5,693 nucleotides of DNA from assembly GCA_007127695.1 (NCBI GenBank), contig SKYW01000201.1:1-5693 (forward strand). The letters run 5' to 3'. Made by a program: the position numbers and the translations under genes. The notes beneath the pieces are model-generated. The model was given only the letters and a program-made list of their open reading frames with translations. It was not told the DNA's origin and ran no database searches. Of the stretch, positions 1-5,693 are shown one piece after another. Each line of letters begins with the position of its first letter. The first letter of the stretch is position 1. The DNA comes from Balneolales bacterium (lineage in GTDB: Bacteria; Bacteroidota; Rhodothermia; Balneolales; Natronogracilivirgulaceae).

Positions 1-574
1 GGAATGCATTACCTGTTTGCATTTCGGTCACTTCCATCAGGTTGAGGGTCCCTGTCACGATGATCACGGAAAGGATGGTCACTACCGTGGGCACCTCATA
101 GCTCACCGTCTGTGCGGCGGTACGCATGGCGCCGAGCAGCGACCATTTGTTGTTGGAGGCCCAGCCGGCCATGATGATGCTGACCGAGAGCAGCGAGGTG
201 ATCGCCACGATGTAGAACACACCCACATCGATCATGCTCCCGATATAGCCGCTGCTGAATGGTATGGCCACGAACGCTGCATATGATGCTGCAAAAGCGA
301 TAAACGGTGCCATCTTGAAAAGGAAACGGTCTGCCTTTGCCGGGACGATATCCTCTTTCTGGATCATCTTGACCAGGTCGGCGATGGTCTGCGCCCAGCC
401 ATGCCACCCCCCTGTCTGCATCGGTCCCAGGCGGTCCTGGATATGTCCGGCCACCTTGCGCTCCAGCCAGATGGCAAACAGTGCATAAAGCAGGATGATC
501 ATCAACGGGATGATGGAAAAGACAAAGACGACCAGGGGTCCGGCCGGCAGAAAACTTTCCAGAAATTGCTGCAT
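1..574 (-). CDS. nuoH: NADH-quinone oxidoreductase subunit H (complex I membrane subunit), 3' part missing
   Basis: This is the membrane subunit that joins the peripheral arm of complex I to the proton-pumping arm and forms much of the quinone chamber. About 191 residues are visible, against a usual 320-350, so the C-terminal part lies beyond the left edge. The translation opens with MQQFLESFLPAG and a first hydrophobic helix at about residues 13-37. Family signatures follow: ERKVAG (38-43), QDRLGP (46-51), a loop with KMIQKEDIVPAKADR (69-83), and GWASNNKWSLLGAMR (137-151) running into SYEVP (158-162). These loops line the quinone site in known structures. Further membrane spans are likely near 85-106, 113-137 and 161-180. 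ATG at 574-572 is chosen because AAAGGAA lies 6 nt upstream and the family N-terminus fits. The gene starts 18 nt after the nuoD stop, so it is in the same operon. No frameshift is seen in the visible part. Confidence 0.95.
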   Translation of the reverse strand, partial: MQQFLESFLPAGPLVVFVFSIIPLMIILLYALFAIWLERKVAGHIQDRLGPMQTGGWHGWAQTIADLVKMIQKEDIVPAKADRFLFKMAPFIAFAASYAAFVAIPFSSGYIGSMIDVGVFYIVAITSLLSVSIIMAGWASNNKWSLLGAMRTAAQTVSYEVPTVVTILSVIIVTGTLNLMEVTEMQTGNAF

Positions 575-580
575 AGTACG

Positions 581-587
581 TTCCTTT
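581..587 (-). promoter_or_regulatory. Ribosome binding site of nuoH
   Basis: AAAGGAA on the minus strand lies 6 nt before the nuoH ATG, in the 18-nt gap after the nuoD stop. It decides the nuoH start. An AUGUAA start-stop hexamer (591-586) overlaps its 5' edge. Confidence 0.7.
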
Positions 588-592
588 ACATG

Positions 593-1774
593 CTATCGGT
601 CTACTTCACCGAGTACAATATCAATACTTCCGATTATCGCCACCATGTCGGCCACCATGGCGCCGATGGAGATGGCAGGTAAAACACTCAAATTCACAAA
701 ACTAGGGGCACGGGCCTTGACCCGGAATGGGGTGGTCGACTTGTCGCTGATGATGTAATATCCCAGCTCACCACGGGGAGTCTCGGTCCGGCAGTAGATC
801 TCCCCGGCAGGGGGACGGATTTTTTTGGGTATGGCCTCCTGCACGTCCCCTTCATCGGGCATCTGATCCAGTGCCTGCTCAATGATTTTCAGACTCTCTT
901 CCATTTCCCAGACGCGGACAATGTACCGGTCCCAGCAGTCGCCAACCGTTCCCATTTCGCCCTGACCTGCAATCACATCAAACTCAAAGCGGTCGTAAAT
1001 GGAGTAAGGGTCATCTTTACGCAGATCCCACTTCACACCGGATCCGCGCAAACTGGGCCCGGAGACCCCGTAGTTGATCGCCACTTTATCGGGAAGGACC
1101 CCGACGTTGGCCGTGCGGTCAATAAAAATCTTGTTGTGGGAGAGCAGATCGTTCAGCTCCTTGATCTTGGGACGGAACGATTTCACGAAAGCGGCGGTAT
1201 CGGACTTGAAATCAGCGGGGACGTCGTTCATCAATCCGCCGATCCAGATATAATTGTAGAGCAACCGGGCGCCGCTGGCTTTTTCAAAGATGTCCAGGAT
1301 TTTTTCCCGCTCGATAAAGCAGTAAAGGAACGGGGTGAACGCACCGATATCCAGACCGAACGTCCCAATGGCAAGCAGATGGCTTGCAATGCGCTGCAAT
1401 TCCGCCATGATGACCCTGATAAATTCCACCCGGTCGTTTACCTGGATATCCATGAGCCGTTCCATGGCAATAGCATAACCAAGTTCGTTGTTCATGGCCG
1501 CCACATAGTCCATGCGATCCACGTAGGGGACCACCTTGTTGTAGTCGTTCATGGCCTCGGAGTGCTTCTCAAAGCAGCGGTGGAGGTATCCGATATGCGG
1601 AACGGCCCTGGTGACAATTTCGCCGTTCAGGGTCAGTTCCATTCTCAGCACACCGTGCGTCGACGGGTGCTGCGGCCCCATGTTGATGACCATCTCCTGG
1701 GTTTTGAGGCCGTTGCCCGCATCCACAGGTGGCGTAAGTGTTACCTCAGGTCCTTTTTCTTTCACGTTTGTCAT
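593..1774 (-). CDS. nuoD: NADH-quinone oxidoreductase subunit D (49-kDa subunit)
   Basis: This peripheral-arm subunit forms the quinone-reduction pocket with NuoB and NuoH. It derives from the large subunit of NiFe hydrogenases but lacks the metal-binding cysteine pairs. The 393-residue protein has the usual length for an unfused NuoD. It carries [13 protein letters not shown] (33-45), where His40 matches the quinone-contacting histidine, and [10 protein letters not shown] (85-94), where Tyr90 matches the quinone-contacting tyrosine. Further on are [11 protein letters not shown] (105-115), [14 protein letters not shown] (233-246), [10 protein letters not shown] (331-340), and the C-terminus ending [10 protein letters not shown]. 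The frame stays open upstream to 1861, but that part overlaps nuoC and is not family-like. ATG at 1774-1772 is preferred because GTGGAG sits 8 nt before it and it follows the nuoC stop by 2 nt. The first 27 residues are variable. Confidence 0.97.
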   Translation of the reverse strand: MTNVKEKGPEVTLTPPVDAGNGLKTQEMVINMGPQHPSTHGVLRMELTLNGEIVTRAVPHIGYLHRCFEKHSEAMNDYNKVVPYVDRMDYVAAMNNELGYAIAMERLMDIQVNDRVEFIRVIMAELQRIASHLLAIGTFGLDIGAFTPFLYCFIEREKILDIFEKASGARLLYNYIWIGGLMNDVPADFKSDTAAFVKSFRPKIKELNDLLSHNKIFIDRTANVGVLPDKVAINYGVSGPSLRGSGVKWDLRKDDPYSIYDRFEFDVIAGQGEMGTVGDCWDRYIVRVWEMEESLKIIEQALDQMPDEGDVQEAIPKKIRPPAGEIYCRTETPRGELGYYIISDKSTTPFRVKARAPSFVNLSVLPAISIGAMVADMVAIIGSIDIVLGEVDR

Positions 1775-1776
1775 GC

Positions 1777-2262
1777 TCAGTACTCCACTTTCATTCCGCG
1801 GTAGAATTCCTGGACCTGGTAGTCCTTCCTGAGGGGATATCCCTCCCAGTCGTCGGGACACAGGATGCGTCGATGATCGGGATGTCCGTCAAAACGGATG
1901 CCGAACATGTCGAATGCCTCGCGCTCGTGCCAGTCGGCGGTTTTCCATATCTGCTCGACGGTCGGCAGATGCGCATCATCTTCCGGCATGATCACCTTGA
2001 GCGTCAGTTTGTGCTTTTCGCTGGTAGAAAATAGGTGATAGGTTAGCCCGAGAGTGTTTTCTTTGGGATAGTGCACGCCGCTCAGGCACATAAGCGAGTC
2101 GAACCGAAGGCCGGGTTCATCCCGCAGGAATTTGGATACCTCACGGATCTGTTCCGCTTTCACGATTATCCATGGCGCCACCGGCACGTCCTGCTTCAGT
2201 TCAAAAAGCTCTTCACCGAATTTATCCGTGAGGATACGGTGCAGTTCTTCGGCAGTTTTCAT
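1777..2262 (-). CDS. nuoC: NADH-quinone oxidoreductase subunit C (30-kDa subunit)
   Basis: This is a peripheral-arm structural subunit of complex I that packs against NuoD and carries no cofactor. The protein is 161 residues, within the usual range for a free-standing NuoC. The family signature is at 111-148: [19 protein letters not shown] is followed by [18 protein letters not shown]. The N-terminal half has the expected hydrophobic strands, such as WIIVKAE (31-37) and LGLTYHLFS (71-79). The ATG overlaps the nuoB stop by one base (TGATG). A strong AAGGAGG lies 7 nt upstream inside the last nuoB codons, so translation is probably coupled to nuoB. NuoC and NuoD are separate here, unlike the fused NuoCD of enterobacteria and Bacteroides. 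Confidence 0.97.
   Translation of the reverse strand: MKTAEELHRILTDKFGEELFELKQDVPVAPWIIVKAEQIREVSKFLRDEPGLRFDSLMCLSGVHYPKENTLGLTYHLFSTSEKHKLTLKVIMPEDDAHLPTVEQIWKTADWHEREAFDMFGIRFDGHPDHRRILCPDDWEGYPLRKDYQVQEFYRGMKVEY
1783..1788 (-). promoter_or_regulatory. Ribosome binding site of nuoD
   Basis: GTGGAG on the minus strand lies 8 nt before the nuoD ATG, inside the last nuoC codons. It supports the start at 1774 over the open extension to 1861. Confidence 0.55.
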
Positions 2263-2885
2263 CAGGCGCCCTCCTTTTTGCGCGCAACATCCTGCTGCGG
2301 AAATTCGATCTGGGCTGTTTTGTGCTCGTCAGTCTCTTCGGCGCTTTTGACCTGGATGTTGTCGCCGCCCTTGTCGTGGATGACAACCGGCTTGCTGCCT
2401 ATTCCTTCAACCAGGCTCTCCTTCATGATCTTGTCGTGGAGATGCAGGAAACCCTGGAGCAGCGCTTCGGGCCTGGGCGGACATCCCGGCACGTACACAT
2501 CCACCGGAACTACCCGGTCGACTCCCTTCAGGACGTGATACCCGTGCTCCCAGTAGGGCCCGCCGCAATTGGAGCAGGAGCCCATGCTGATCACATAGCG
2601 CGGTTCGGCCATCTGCTCGTAAAGCCGCTTGATGCGGGTGGCCATTTTGAGGGTGACCGTCCCGGCCACGATCATGACATCCGCCTGGCGGGGTGAGGAG
2701 CGCGGGATGATCCCGAACCGGTCAAAGTCGTATCGTGACGCCGCCGTTGCCATCATTTCGATGGCGCAGCACGCCAGACCAAACTGCATGTACCAGATAG
2801 ATGACTTCCGGGCCCAGTTCAGCGCCTTTTCCAGCGAAACGATAATTATGTTACTGTCCTGATACTTTTTATCGAGTAAACCCAT
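2262..2885 (-). CDS. nuoB: NADH-quinone oxidoreductase subunit B (N2 iron-sulfur subunit)
   Basis: This subunit holds the terminal [4Fe-4S] cluster N2, which hands electrons to quinone at the NuoB/NuoD interface. The 207-residue reading starts [12 protein letters not shown]. Cluster ligands are visible as the tandem Cys39-Cys40 in [12 protein letters not shown], Cys104 in MGSCSNCGG and Cys135 in [11 protein letters not shown], giving the family spacing. Cys107 is an additional cysteine in the SNCGG variant. [19 protein letters not shown] (55-73) is also typical. After about residue 160 there is a charged, probably disordered tail of nearly 50 residues, so the protein is longer than many NuoB (about 160-190). 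The ATG at 2885-2883 is chosen because family proteins begin near MGL. A GTG at 2918 would add 11 unlikely residues. Neither has a clear Shine-Dalgarno sequence. Confidence 0.97.
   Translation of the reverse strand: MGLLDKKYQDSNIIIVSLEKALNWARKSSIWYMQFGLACCAIEMMATAASRYDFDRFGIIPRSSPRQADVMIVAGTVTLKMATRIKRLYEQMAEPRYVISMGSCSNCGGPYWEHGYHVLKGVDRVVPVDVYVPGCPPRPEALLQGFLHLHDKIMKESLVEGIGSKPVVIHDKGGDNIQVKSAEETDEHKTAQIEFPQQDVARKKEGA
2270..2276 (-). promoter_or_regulatory. Ribosome binding site of nuoC, inside nuoB
   Basis: AAGGAGG on the minus strand, 7 nt before the nuoC ATG, overlaps the Lys-Lys-Glu-Gly codons at the end of nuoB. It is the strongest Shine-Dalgarno sequence in the window and fits coupled translation across the TGATG overlap. 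Confidence 0.8.
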
Positions 2886-2948
2886 GTAGTAATTGTTACA
2901 TATATAAGTGATGGTCACCCCGGATGGTGATACGGGTGCAACAGGGCA

Positions 2949-3479
2949 TTACTTGTTCGCCTCTTTTTGCGGTGACGCTTCGCCTGCAGATGACACGTTT
3001 TGTCCTGGCTCCGGAACAGCATCCGCAACCTGCGATCCGTTTCCGTTAGCTGCCATTTCACCGTTCCAGTCCGGAAGGACGACCCCGACGCCTTCCACAT
3101 AACGCGGCACAACCGGCTGGGGCTTGTCCCACTGAAGATCACCTTTGCCCAGCTCATACAGAAAACCGACAAAAATGAGTGAAACAAACACGATCATCGC
3201 CCAAAAAGCGTACCAGCCCATGCTCTGGAAAACGATTGCCCATGGAAACAGCAGGACAACCTCCACCTCGAAAATGAGGAACATCAGTGCAATGACATAG
3301 AACCGGTTGTTGAACTGGATCCATGCCTCACCGACGGGTTCCTCTCCGCATTCGTAGGTGGACAGTTTTTCGGGGCTGGGACGGTTGGGACGCAGCATCC
3401 ATGCTACCAGCAGCGTTATGCCGGCAAAAACGGCGCCATTGACCACAAACAGCAATACGTACCCATAATCAGCAAGCAT
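2949..3479 (-). CDS. nuoA: NADH-quinone oxidoreductase subunit A
   Basis: This small membrane subunit helps close the quinone chamber between NuoH and the peripheral arm. The protein is 176 residues, longer than the usual 115-150. Three membrane helices are visible at about 6-28, 62-83 and 88-110. The conserved loop has TYECGEEPVGEAWIQF (41-56, Cys44), and the second helix holds FLIFEVEVVLLFPW (67-80). The acidic pair usually written FDxE is FEVE here (Glu71, Glu73). From about residue 120 the tail is rich in Asn, Gly, Ser, Ala, Glu and Pro and looks unstructured; this accounts for the extra length. It is the first nuo gene, 71 nt after the DHOD-like stop. The ATG at 3479 has no clear Shine-Dalgarno sequence but gives the expected family N-terminus. 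Confidence 0.96.
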   Translation of the reverse strand: MLADYGYVLLFVVNGAVFAGITLLVAWMLRPNRPSPEKLSTYECGEEPVGEAWIQFNNRFYVIALMFLIFEVEVVLLFPWAIVFQSMGWYAFWAMIVFVSLIFVGFLYELGKGDLQWDKPQPVVPRYVEGVGVVLPDWNGEMAANGNGSQVADAVPEPGQNVSSAGEASPQKEANK

Positions 3480-3488
3480 ACAGCGCTA

Positions 3489-3540
3489 TCAATTAGGTTT
3501 AGCAAAAATAGGACTAAGACGGGGGAAAATAACTAATTGA
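3489..3540. repeat. 8-bp inverted repeat upstream of nuoA
   Basis: The arms TCAATTAG (3489-3496) and CTAATTGA (3533-3540) are perfect inverted copies separated by 36 nt, with centres 44 nt apart. They fill most of the gap between the DHOD-like stop and the nuoA start. With so long an AT-rich loop they are a poor terminator. They may be two half-sites for a DNA-binding protein around the nuoA promoter, which is inference. Confidence 0.4.
3503..3510 (-). promoter_or_regulatory. Possible -7 promoter element for nuoA (Bacteroidota type)
   Basis: On the minus strand TATTTTTG matches the TAnnTTTG consensus of the Bacteroidota primary sigma factor, 23 nt before the nuoA ATG. No convincing TTTG -33 element was found at the expected distance upstream. 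The match is short and lies in AT-rich sequence, and the phylum is not certain, so this is a weak call. Confidence 0.25.
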
Positions 3541-3550
3541 CCGTTTAAAA

Positions 3551-4558
3551 TCACCCAAGTTTATCGGCCCGGTAACTCTGGAGGATGCGGATGTAGTTGG
3601 CACGCTCGAAGGAGGTCGGATCGGCCACGGAGGCAGAGCTCATGGCTCCCTTCATCTGCGCCACGGACTCGTACTCATTCTGCTCCATCCAGATTTTCAT
3701 CTCTTCCACGATGCTAAACAGCTTGTCGCATCCTTCCCGGAGCAGTGTTGAGGCCATCTGGGTCACATCGGCGCCGACCATGATCATCTTGATCACGTCT
3801 TCTGCGGAATGGATACCGGTCGTTGCGGCAAGACTGCATTTCAGGTGTGGACGCAGCATGGCAATCCAGCGAAGCGGCAGGCGTTTTTCAAATGAGTTGC
3901 TAAGCTCCAGGCTGGGGGCGATCTCCTTGGTCTCCAGGTCGATATCCGGCTGGTAGAAACGGTTGAACAGCACAAGTCCGTCCGCTCCGGCGGCTTCCAG
4001 TTTTTTTGCCATGTTGGCAAAAGCGCTGAAGTAGGGACCGAGCTTGATAGATACGGGAATGGACACCGATTCCTTCACGGCCTTGAGGTCGTTGACATAC
4101 ATATCCTCTACTTTTTGAGAGGTCATCTCCGGATCAGCGGCGATGTAGTAGATGTTCAGCTCAAGCGCATCGGCACCGGCTTCCTGCATTTTTTTGGCGT
4201 AGTTGATCCATCCGCCTTCCGACACGCCGTTAAGGCTGGCGATGACGGGAATATCCACCGTTTCCTTCAGCTTCCGGATATGCTCCAGGTAATCTTCGGC
4301 TTCCAGGTTGTGGTACTGCTCAGGCTCCGGGAAATAGCTCAGCGCTTCGGCGTAGCTGTTTGACGCGATGTTGGTGAAGTGATCCAGCGCCTGATTTTCC
4401 CTGGCGATCTGCTCTTCAAACAGGGAATACATCACGATTGCAGCTGCGCCGGCGTCTTCCAGGCGTTTCACTTTCGCCAGGTCGTTGCTCATGGGGGAAG
4501 CGGAGGGGACCAGCGGGCTTTTCAGTTTAAGGCCTAAATAATTGGTTTCCAGATTCAT
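3551..4558 (-). CDS. Dihydroorotate dehydrogenase-like flavoprotein next to POR, probably not a true PyrD
   Basis: The 335-residue protein is a TIM-barrel member of the dihydroorotate dehydrogenase superfamily. It starts MNLETNYLGLKLKSPLVPSA, the usual opening where the flavin-side strand reads SPLVPSASP. FMN-barrel features include VIASLNG (105-111), VSIKLGP (169-175), LVLFNRF (195-201) and a phosphate-site-like stretch TTGIHSAEDVIKMIMVGAD (246-264). In true class 1 enzymes the ELNxSCPN loop supplies the catalytic Cys. Here it reads ELNIYYIAAD (133-142), so that Cys/Ser is replaced by Tyr. The C-terminus SFERANYIRILQSYR (316-330) goes beyond the canonical barrel. Proteins of this kind are often annotated beside nifJ/POR genes, as here. 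FMN binding is likely and dihydroorotate oxidation unlikely; the real substrate is unknown. The ATG at 4558 has no clear Shine-Dalgarno sequence but fits the family start. Confidence 0.85.
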   Translation of the reverse strand: MNLETNYLGLKLKSPLVPSASPMSNDLAKVKRLEDAGAAAIVMYSLFEEQIARENQALDHFTNIASNSYAEALSYFPEPEQYHNLEAEDYLEHIRKLKETVDIPVIASLNGVSEGGWINYAKKMQEAGADALELNIYYIAADPEMTSQKVEDMYVNDLKAVKESVSIPVSIKLGPYFSAFANMAKKLEAAGADGLVLFNRFYQPDIDLETKEIAPSLELSNSFEKRLPLRWIAMLRPHLKCSLAATTGIHSAEDVIKMIMVGADVTQMASTLLREGCDKLFSIVEEMKIWMEQNEYESVAQMKGAMSSASVADPTSFERANYIRILQSYRADKLG

Positions 4559-4586
4559 AACAGATCATTAATAAGTAAATAGTTTC

Positions 4587-4632
4587 AAAAAAACAGTCGG
4601 GATCAGGCGTCCCGGAGACCATCCTCCGGGAC
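4587..4632 (-). terminator. Terminator-like hairpin and T-run after POR
   Basis: On the minus strand GTCCCGGAG and CTCCGGGAC form a perfect 9-bp GC-rich stem with a 6-nt loop (4632-4609), 18 nt after the POR stop. A run of seven T follows at 4593-4587. The 15 nt between stem and T-run is longer than in a standard intrinsic terminator. A competing hairpin, CGGGA with TCCCG (within 4628-4598), would sit 4 nt from the T-run but has only 5 bp. It may lower transcription from POR into the DHOD-like gene or stabilise the POR mRNA end. Confidence 0.5.
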
Positions 4633-4650
4633 TTCCGATCGTGTGTGTAC

Positions 4651-5693
4651 TCAGGATTCCTGCTTGACTGGTTCGTACATTTTTTCCAGCTCAACGTATT
4701 GGCGCCAGCGCTCATTGACCGACTCCTGGGCCTGCTTCATGTACTGCGCAGCAACAGCAGGATGCGATTTCGAGAGCATCAGGTAACGCATCTCGTTGTA
4801 AGCGTATTCCTTGAATGCTATTTTCGGCGGCTTGGAGTCGAGCGAGAACGGGTTCTTGCCTTCCTTCGCAAGCAGCGGATTGTAGCGGAACAGCGGCCAG
4901 TAGCCAGATTCCACCGCCAGGCGCTGCTGATTCAGTCCGTACTTCAGGTTGTAGCCATGCGCGATACAGTGACTGTAGGCGATGATCACGGACGGACCGG
5001 GATACGCTTCGGCTTCCATGATGGCACGGATGGTTTGCGTGTCGTTGGCGCCCATGGCAATCCGTGCCACATAGGCGGCGCCGCCCGAAACAGCCAGCAA
5101 CCCGAGGTCCTTCTTGGCGGTCTCCTTGCCTGCCGCAGCAAATTTGGCTACTGAGCCGAGCGGCGTGGCTTTCGAACGCTGTCCGCCGGTATTGGAATAA
5201 ACCTCGGTATCCATCACCAGCATGTTGACGTTCCGTCCGGCAGTGAGAACATGATCCAGCCCGCCGTAACCGATATCGTAGGCCCATCCATCACCGCCAA
5301 ATGCCCATACACTCTTCTGCACAAGGTAGTCGGCAAGGCTCTGCAGCTGTCGTACCGCCTTGTCGTCCTTTTTGCCGTTTTCGGCGAGCAGCTTCTTGAG
5401 TTCGGCAACACGCTCGCGCTGCTCGAAGATGCCGGGTTCATCGGACTGGTCAGCTGTAAGGATCGCTTCCTTGAGCTTTTCAGGTACGGCTCCGTTGACT
5501 TCCCTGAGCAGTCGTTGCGCCTGCTCGGCCTGCTTGTCAACGGTCAGCCGGAATCCGAGTCCGAATTCGGCATTGTCCTCAAAGAGCGAGTTGGACCATG
5601 TCGGGCCGAGACCATGCTCGTTTTTCGAGTAGGGTGTCGTCGGCAGGTTTCCGCCGTAAATCGAGGAACAGCCGGTGGCGTTTGCAATGAGCA
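4651..5693 (-). CDS. nifJ: Pyruvate:ferredoxin (flavodoxin) oxidoreductase, C-terminal part
   Basis: This single-chain enzyme oxidises pyruvate with CoA to acetyl-CoA and CO2, passing electrons through thiamine diphosphate and three [4Fe-4S] clusters to ferredoxin or flavodoxin. The last 346 residues of a protein that is usually about 1,170-1,200 long are present; the 5' part is off the right edge. The visible part opens with LIANATGCSSIYGGNLPTTP, whose Cys is a ligand of the cluster nearest the thiamine. GDGWAYDIGYGG (visible residues 133-144) and EVYSNTGGQ (163-171) form the thiamine diphosphate/Mg binding site. AYSHCIAHGYN (238-248) holds the remaining cluster ligand, matching Cys1071 of the Desulfovibrio africanus enzyme. 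The C-terminus ends EPVKQES. No frameshift is seen. The symbol porA or por would serve equally; a role in nitrogen fixation is not implied. Confidence 0.96.
   Translation of the reverse strand, partial: LIANATGCSSIYGGNLPTTPYSKNEHGLGPTWSNSLFEDNAEFGLGFRLTVDKQAEQAQRLLREVNGAVPEKLKEAILTADQSDEPGIFEQRERVAELKKLLAENGKKDDKAVRQLQSLADYLVQKSVWAFGGDGWAYDIGYGGLDHVLTAGRNVNMLVMDTEVYSNTGGQRSKATPLGSVAKFAAAGKETAKKDLGLLAVSGGAAYVARIAMGANDTQTIRAIMEAEAYPGPSVIIAYSHCIAHGYNLKYGLNQQRLAVESGYWPLFRYNPLLAKEGKNPFSLDSKPPKIAFKEYAYNEMRYLMLSKSHPAVAAQYMKQAQESVNERWRQYVELEKMYEPVKQES

Noticed and set aside
1136..1804. Plus-strand open frame of 222 codons
   Set aside because: It lies antisense to nuoD, which has full family signatures. 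Its translation shows no recognisable domain and a composition typical of a shadow frame.
1775..1861. Longer nuoD start at 1861
   Set aside because: The added 29 residues overlap nuoC and are not family-like. The ATG at 1774 has a ribosome site and sits 2 nt after the nuoC stop.
2071..2538. Plus-strand open frame across the nuoB/nuoC junction
   Set aside because: It is antisense to two well-conserved genes and its product resembles no known family; it was judged a shadow frame.
2886..2918. GTG start of nuoB at 2918
   Set aside because: It adds 11 residues (start, then [10 protein letters not shown]) not expected in NuoB and has no better ribosome site. The ATG at 2885 gives the usual MGL start.
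2915..2930. Small inverted repeat TCACC / GGTGA in the nuoA-nuoB gap
   Set aside because: The stem is only 5 bp and has no T-run after it, so it is not a credible terminator or riboswitch.
4645..5154. Plus-strand open frame of 169 codons
   Set aside because: It is antisense to the conserved C-terminal part of POR and has no recognisable motif.
4651..5322. Separate short gene starting at 5322 (GTG)
   Set aside because: The frame is open to the right edge and the upstream part carries POR motifs such as TGCSSIYGGNLPTTP, so 5322 is an internal valine codon.

Overview
All genes read on the minus strand, so gene order runs from high to low coordinates. The window holds seven genes of central energy metabolism: the C-terminal third of a pyruvate:ferredoxin (flavodoxin) oxidoreductase (POR), a complete dihydroorotate-dehydrogenase-like flavoprotein, then nuoA, nuoB, nuoC, nuoD and the 5' part of nuoH, whose end is lost at the left edge. 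No RNA gene, mobile element, CRISPR array or convincing plus-strand gene was seen. The long plus-strand open frames lie antisense to well-conserved coding sequence.

The organism is probably an anaerobic or facultatively anaerobic bacterium. Three features point loosely to the FCB group (Bacteroidota, Chlorobiota, Ignavibacteria, Rhodothermota/Balneolota): separate nuoC and nuoD genes, nuoH directly after nuoD with no nuoEFG between, and the NuoB stretch [15 protein letters not shown]. This rests on remembered family patterns, not on a search, and the phylum is not settled. Base composition looks moderately GC-rich by eye.

Layout from right to left: POR (5693-4651, partial); a 92-nt gap with a terminator-like hairpin and T-run; the DHOD-like gene (4558-3551); a 71-nt AT-rich gap with an 8-bp inverted repeat around a possible Bacteroidota-type -7 box; nuoA (3479-2949); a 63-nt gap; nuoB (2885-2262); nuoC (2262-1777, overlapping nuoB by one base); nuoD (1774-593); nuoH (574-1). 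From nuoB on, the genes are tightly packed, with ribosome sites placed inside or right after the preceding gene.

The genes suggest one electron route. POR oxidises pyruvate to acetyl-CoA and CO2 and reduces ferredoxin or flavodoxin. A complex I whose visible operon lacks the NADH-input genes nuoEFG could take electrons from reduced ferredoxin and pass them to quinone while pumping ions. The DHOD-like protein between them keeps the FMN-barrel framework but lacks the catalytic Cys/Ser of true dihydroorotate dehydrogenases, so it is unlikely to make pyrimidines and may serve the POR/ferredoxin step. The components are known families. The adjacency and the altered flavoprotein are the points most worth following.
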